Origin: UBA2421 sp002343075
Lineage (GTDB): Bacteria; Planctomycetota; Phycisphaerae; Tepidisphaerales; Tepidisphaeraceae
Assembly (NCBI GenBank): GCA_937982565.1
Contig: CALJLN010000039.1
Coordinates: 1-64,000 of the forward strand
DNA: 64,000 nucleotides
Direction: 5' to 3'
The translations under genes were made by a program, and so were the position numbers. Under the pieces are notes generated by a model. It ran no database searches and was not told the DNA's origin. It worked only from the letters and a program-made list of their open reading frames with translations. Positions 60,913 through 64,000 of the stretch are shown piece by piece; position 1 is the stretch's first letter; every line of letters starts with the position of its first letter.

Positions 60913-62406
60913 ATGAAATCGCAGTTTGACCCCTCGGACGTTGCCGCTGCGTTTGATCAACTCTTCGCGCAGATCACGGCTCTGTTTCCTCAAGATCAAT
61001 ACTTGAATGTTGTGGGCATTCGGACGCGCGGCTCGATCCTGGCCAATCGCATCGTTGCCCGACTCCGGCAAGGTGGCTACACGCTTGTCGATCATGGTGT
61101 AATTGATGTCACGATGTATCGCGATGACCTTGCGCGCCTCGGCCCGCGGGGCGTGGTCGGGCAGACGCGGTTGGACTTGGACATTGATGGCAAGCCGCTG
61201 CTGCTGGTCGATGACGTGCTCTCGACCGGACGGACGTTGCGTGCCGCGATGGACGCAATCGCCGACTTTGGCCGCCCCAGTGTACTAAAGACCGCGGTGC
61301 TTGTTGATCGAGGAGGGCGCGAAGTACCGATTAGTGCAGATCACACGGGCCTGACGCTCGCCAACGTTCCCGCCGACCGGCGGATCAACGTGCGGTTTCG
61401 CGAGTTGGACGGCAAAGACGGCATCTTCATCACTGCCGATGCGCCAAAGCCTGCCGATGGCGCGGTGCCCGCAGCGCAGTGGAAGCACAAGCACTTGCTC
61501 GGGCTGGAAGATCTCACCGCCGACGAGATCAACTTTGTGCTGAACACCGCCGACAGTTTCAAAGAGGTTTCGACGCGATCGGTAAAGAAGGTGCCGGCGC
61601 TTCGCGGGCGCGTAGTCGTTAATGCGTTCTTTGAGGATAGCACGCGCACACGAATGAGCTTTTCGCTCGCGGCCGAACGGCTGAGCGCAGATGTGCTGGA
61701 CTTTGCCTCGCAGGGATCGAGTGTCAGCAAGGGCGAGACGCTGATCGACACGGCCCGCACCATTGAGGCGATGGGGGTCGATATAATTGTCGTTCGCCAT
61801 AAAGCCGCGGGCGCGGCTGAGGTGCTGTCGCGGACGTGCCGGTGTTCAATTGTCAATGCAGGTGACGGCGCGCACGAGCATCCGACGCAGGGCCTGCTCG
61901 ACCTCTATACCATCCGCGAACGATTCGGCGGGGTGAAAGGGCTGAAAGTGGCGATCGTGGGTGACATCGCCAACAGCCGGGTGGCCCGCAGCGACTTGTG
62001 GGGGCTGCAAAAGCTCGGCGCGGAGGTCATCCTGGTCGGCCCACCGACGTTGCTCCCCAAGGCATTCGAGTCGCTGGGCGCGCGGGTGTGTCATCGGCTG
62101 GATGATGTCATCGGGGAGGTCGATGCGATTCAGATGCTGCGTGTTCAGAACGAACGCATGCAGGCGGCGCAGTTTCCCACGGTGCGCGAGTTCACGCAGC
62201 TTTTCGGTTTGACGTGGGACCGCTTCCAGCGGTGTAAAAAGGACGTTTTCGTCATGCATCCCGGCCCCATGAACCGCGGAATCGAGATCCAGAGCGACAT
62301 CGCCGATGGCGAGCAAAGCGGAATCCTCAAACAAGTGACCAACGGGCTGGCCGTACGGATGGCGGTGCTGTATCTGGTGTCGCAGGCGTCGCAATTGCCC
62401 GATTGA
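60913..62406 (+). CDS. pyrR-pyrB: PyrR-PyrB fusion: pyrimidine regulator/uracil phosphoribosyltransferase joined to aspartate carbamoyltransferase
   Basis: 497 residues in one uninterrupted frame. Residues 1-175 match PyrR: VVGIRTRG (33-40), TMYRDD (67-72) and the PRPP-binding VDDVLSTGRT (99-108), ending DGIFI. Residues 190-497 match the ATCase catalytic chain: STRTR (243-247), SKGE (272-275), HPTQ (323-326), and later GDIANSRVARS and HPGPMNRG. About 15 residues join them. PyrR normally binds pyr mRNA and senses UMP; PyrB makes carbamoyl aspartate. No PyrI is present. The ATG at 60913 starts the PyrR domain; an upstream open part (to 60742) overlaps sat. No clear Shine-Dalgarno precedes it, apart from AAGG next to the ATG. 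Confidence 0.9.
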   Translation: MKSQFDPSDVAAAFDQLFAQITALFPQDQYLNVVGIRTRGSILANRIVARLRQGGYTLVDHGVIDVTMYRDDLARLGPRGVVGQTRLDLDIDGKPLLLVDDVLSTGRTLRAAMDAIADFGRPSVLKTAVLVDRGGREVPISADHTGLTLANVPADRRINVRFRELDGKDGIFITADAPKPADGAVPAAQWKHKHLLGLEDLTADEINFVLNTADSFKEVSTRSVKKVPALRGRVVVNAFFEDSTRTRMSFSLAAERLSADVLDFASQGSSVSKGETLIDTARTIEAMGVDIIVVRHKAAGAAEVLSRTCRCSIVNAGDGAHEHPTQGLLDLYTIRERFGGVKGLKVAIVGDIANSRVARSDLWGLQKLGAEVILVGPPTLLPKAFESLGARVCHRLDDVIGEVDAIQMLRVQNERMQAAQFPTVREFTQLFGLTWDRFQRCKKDVFVMHPGPMNRGIEIQSDIADGEQSGILKQVTNGLAVRMAVLYLVSQASQLPD

Positions 62407-62431
62407 CCCGTATAGCGCTATAGGATATAAT
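62403..62431 (+). promoter_or_regulatory. Internal promoter of the higBA module with a palindrome in the spacer
   Basis: TTGACC (62403-62408), overlapping the stop of pyrR-pyrB, and TATAAT (62426-62431) are separated by 17 bases. The spacer holds the perfect 12-base palindrome TATAGCGCTATA (62411-62422), a likely HigA operator. Only three bases separate TATAAT from the ATG at 62435, so the mRNA would be leaderless or begin inside the first codons. Confidence 0.7.
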
Positions 62432-62434
62432 TGA

Positions 62435-62716
62435 ATGATTCGATCATTCCGATGCGCAGAAACTGAGAGGATTTTTCAGTTAAAGCGTGCCCGGCGATTG
62501 CCGGGCGAGATTCAGCAGGTCGCGCTCAGAAAGCTGCGCATGTTTCATCGCGCGATTTCTCTCGATGACCTGCGAATTCCGCCGGCGAATCATCTCGAGA
62601 AGCTGGGTGGAACGCGCAGCGGGCAATGGAGCATCAGGATCAACAAGCAGTGGCGAGTCTGCTTCAAATGGGCAGACGGCGATGCAATTGAGGTTGAGAT
62701 TGTCGATTATCATTGA
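62435..62716 (+). CDS. higB: HigB-family toxin (RelE-like RNA interferase)
   Basis: 93 residues. The family pattern is clear: MIRSFRCAETERIFQ, KLRMFHRAISLDDLR, PPANHLEKLGG and the closing SIRINKQWRVCFKW, DAIEVEIVDYH. RelE/HigB toxins cleave mRNA on the ribosome. The gene starts 28 bases after the pyrR-pyrB stop and has no Shine-Dalgarno. HigA follows after nine bases, in the reverse-of-usual toxin-first order of HigBA. Confidence 0.93.
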   Translation: MIRSFRCAETERIFQLKRARRLPGEIQQVALRKLRMFHRAISLDDLRIPPANHLEKLGGTRSGQWSIRINKQWRVCFKWADGDAIEVEIVDYH

Positions 62717-62725
62717 GAGTTCGCT

Positions 62726-63022
62726 ATGCCGAAAAACACACTAGAGCCGATCCACCCGGGGGAAGTCCTGCTAGAGGAGTTCTTGCGGCCCATTGCTCTC
62801 AGCCAGAACCGGCTGGCTGTCGCGCTCGGTGTGGCGCCGCGTCGGGTGAATGAAATTGTCTTGAAAAGGCGCTCAATCACAGCCGACACAGCGTTGAGGC
62901 TATCGAGATTCTTCGGAAACTCGCCCGAGTTCTGGCTCGGATTACAAATGGATTATGACCTTGATCTGGCTCGGCTGGAGGCGGGGACTGAGATTCGCTC
63001 GCGTGTGAAGCAACGAGCCTGA
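62726..63022 (+). CDS. higA: HigA-family antitoxin
   Basis: 98 residues. It opens IHPGEVLLEEFLRPIALSQ and has an XRE-type helix-turn-helix (NRLAVALGVAPRRVNEIV), then FFGNSPEFWLGLQMDYDL. HigA neutralises HigB and represses its promoter, here possibly at TATAGCGCTATA. A GAGAG lies six bases before its ATG. pyrC starts 15 bases after its stop. Confidence 0.93.
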   Translation: MPKNTLEPIHPGEVLLEEFLRPIALSQNRLAVALGVAPRRVNEIVLKRRSITADTALRLSRFFGNSPEFWLGLQMDYDLDLARLEAGTEIRSRVKQRA

Positions 63023-63037
63023 AGCGTGAAAGCCGAC

Positions 63038-64000
63038 ATGCCCTCCATACTGATCCAAGACGGCACAATCCTCGATCCGGCGCAGAATCTACAGACGCGC
63101 GGTGACCTGTTGATTGAAGATGGGAAGATCGCACGCATCGGCACCGACCTTGCGCCTCGTGCGAAGATTGACGAGGTGATCGACGCCACGGGGAAGCTGG
63201 TTTGCCCCGGGCTGATTGACGTGCATGTTCACTTTCGCGAACCGGGCGATGAGGAAGAAGAAACAATCGCGTCCGGCGCGTCGGCGGCGGTGGCGGGTGG
63301 ATTTACCACTGTCTGCTGTATGCCCAATACAAAGCCCGCACTGGATAACGAATCGCAGATCGAGTTTGTCCTTCGGGAAAGCGAGCGAGTCGGACTGGCG
63401 AGCGTGCTGCCGATTGGTGCCGTTACCAAGGCAAGACAAGGCAAGGAACTCGCCGAGATGGCCTCGATGCACGCCCGCGGGGCGATTGCGTTCAGTGACG
63501 ACGGGGCCGGAGTCAACGACGCCTCGGTCATGCGCAAGGCCCTGCAATATCTCAAGATGTTTGACGGCCTGCTCATGCAGCACTGCGAAGAACACACCCT
63601 CGCCGGTGGGGCGATGCACGCAGGACGGGTGAGCACGACCCTCGGGCTGGCCGGAATCCCTGCCGAGGCTGAACAGCTCATGATCGCGCGCGATCTTCTG
63701 CTGAACCGTACGATTGGAGCACGCTATCATGTGCAGCACATCAGCACGGCCTGGAGCGTGGAACTTGTTCGCAGGGCCAAGCTCGACGGCCAGCCTGTCA
63801 CCGCAGAAGTGGCACCGCACCATCTGCTACTGACCGATAATGAGATCAAACGGAGTGGGTACGACACCAACTACAAGATGAATCCGCCGCTTCGCCCTGC
63901 CAGTGATTTGCAAGCATGTATTGACGGGGTCATCGACGGCACGATTGACATTCTCGCCACCGATCACGCGCCGCATCTGGCCGAAGAGAAGGAGCTTGAT
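63038..64000 (+). CDS. pyrC: Dihydroorotase, 3' end beyond the window
   Basis: 321 residues are visible, with no stop before 64000; full length would be about 430. The metal-binding DVHVHFREPGD (H63, H65) is followed by TTVCCMPNTKPALDN, the AFSDDG segment, MQHCEEH and YHVQHIST. It cyclises carbamoyl aspartate to dihydroorotate, the step after PyrB. An in-frame GTG at 63026 is an alternative start; the ribosome site is weak either way. It is third in the order pyrR-pyrB, higBA, pyrC, and higBA lies between two pathway enzymes. Confidence 0.95.
   Translation, partial: MPSILIQDGTILDPAQNLQTRGDLLIEDGKIARIGTDLAPRAKIDEVIDATGKLVCPGLIDVHVHFREPGDEEEETIASGASAAVAGGFTTVCCMPNTKPALDNESQIEFVLRESERVGLASVLPIGAVTKARQGKELAEMASMHARGAIAFSDDGAGVNDASVMRKALQYLKMFDGLLMQHCEEHTLAGGAMHAGRVSTTLGLAGIPAEAEQLMIARDLLLNRTIGARYHVQHISTAWSVELVRRAKLDGQPVTAEVAPHHLLLTDNEIKRSGYDTNYKMNPPLRPASDLQACIDGVIDGTIDILATDHAPHLAEEKELD

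Noticed and set aside
1..64000. CRISPR arrays, insertion sequences, rRNA operons or phage genes
   Set aside because: No regularly spaced repeats, transposase motifs, rRNA signatures or structural phage proteins were recognised.

Overview
The window looks like chromosomal DNA of a planctomycete, most likely class Phycisphaerae (Tepidisphaera/Humisphaera-like). This is inferred from gene families: PEP-CTERM proteins with an exosortase, a DUF1800/DUF1501 pair, LExRxLLS-type N-termini on secreted proteins, dockerin-like tandem repeats, a PrkA-YhbH-SpoVR operon and futalosine-type MqnD. The DNA is GC-rich. Coding is dense on both strands and often starts at GTG or TTG. No CRISPR array, insertion sequence, rRNA or phage block was seen.

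Layout. 0.4-4.3 kb: giant PEP-CTERM beta-strand-repeat protein ending in a textbook UUCG terminator. 4.6-13.7 kb: housekeeping and sugar metabolism (araB, scpB, a sugE cluster, glk, pcrA, a PD-(D/E)XK-like protein). 13.8-17.6 kb: tRNA-Gln(CUG), a repeat-bearing spacer, then rpsO-pnp. 17.6-25.4 kb: a PmtA-like methyltransferase, pgl, and a seven-gene operon running prkA, three small unknown proteins, yhbH(DUF444), a PPOX protein and spoVR. 25.8-31.5 kb: DUF1501 and DUF1800 proteins, mqnD, a glycine-zipper lipoprotein and gpsA. 31.6-44.0 kb: a small PEP-CTERM protein, then an exopolysaccharide/exosortase cluster (Wza-like exporter, exosortase, EpsI-like protein, 1552-residue TPR protein, BY-kinase). 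44.6-50.6 kb: subtilisin-like protease, a variant CDP-alcohol phosphotransferase, an acetyltransferase-like protein, a GT4 glycosyltransferase and an HTH-receiver regulator. 50.7-53.9 kb: CpsB-type phosphatase, NodB deacetylase, ndk and rsgA. 54.3-58.7 kb: a second giant secreted protein with a metzincin-like domain, and a pseudopilin. 59.0-64.0 kb: sat and a pyrimidine cluster.

Working together. The exosortase, EpsI, Wza and BY-kinase genes form one minus-strand cluster that would sort PEP-CTERM proteins and build or export a polysaccharide. Two PEP-CTERM substrates are in the window. CpsB, NodB and GT4 nearby could modify or regulate the same surface polymer. PrkA, YhbH and SpoVR form a conserved stress-associated system, here with extra small partners.

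The most notable locus is at the right end. A single reading frame fuses PyrR (regulator/uracil phosphoribosyltransferase) to PyrB (aspartate transcarbamylase). It is followed by a HigBA-type toxin-antitoxin pair with its own promoter and a palindrome, and then pyrC, which runs off the window. The addiction module therefore sits inside the pyrimidine operon. A CpsB gene would be truncated by standard start-codon rules: its N-terminal metal-binding part is in frame but has no ATG, GTG or TTG.
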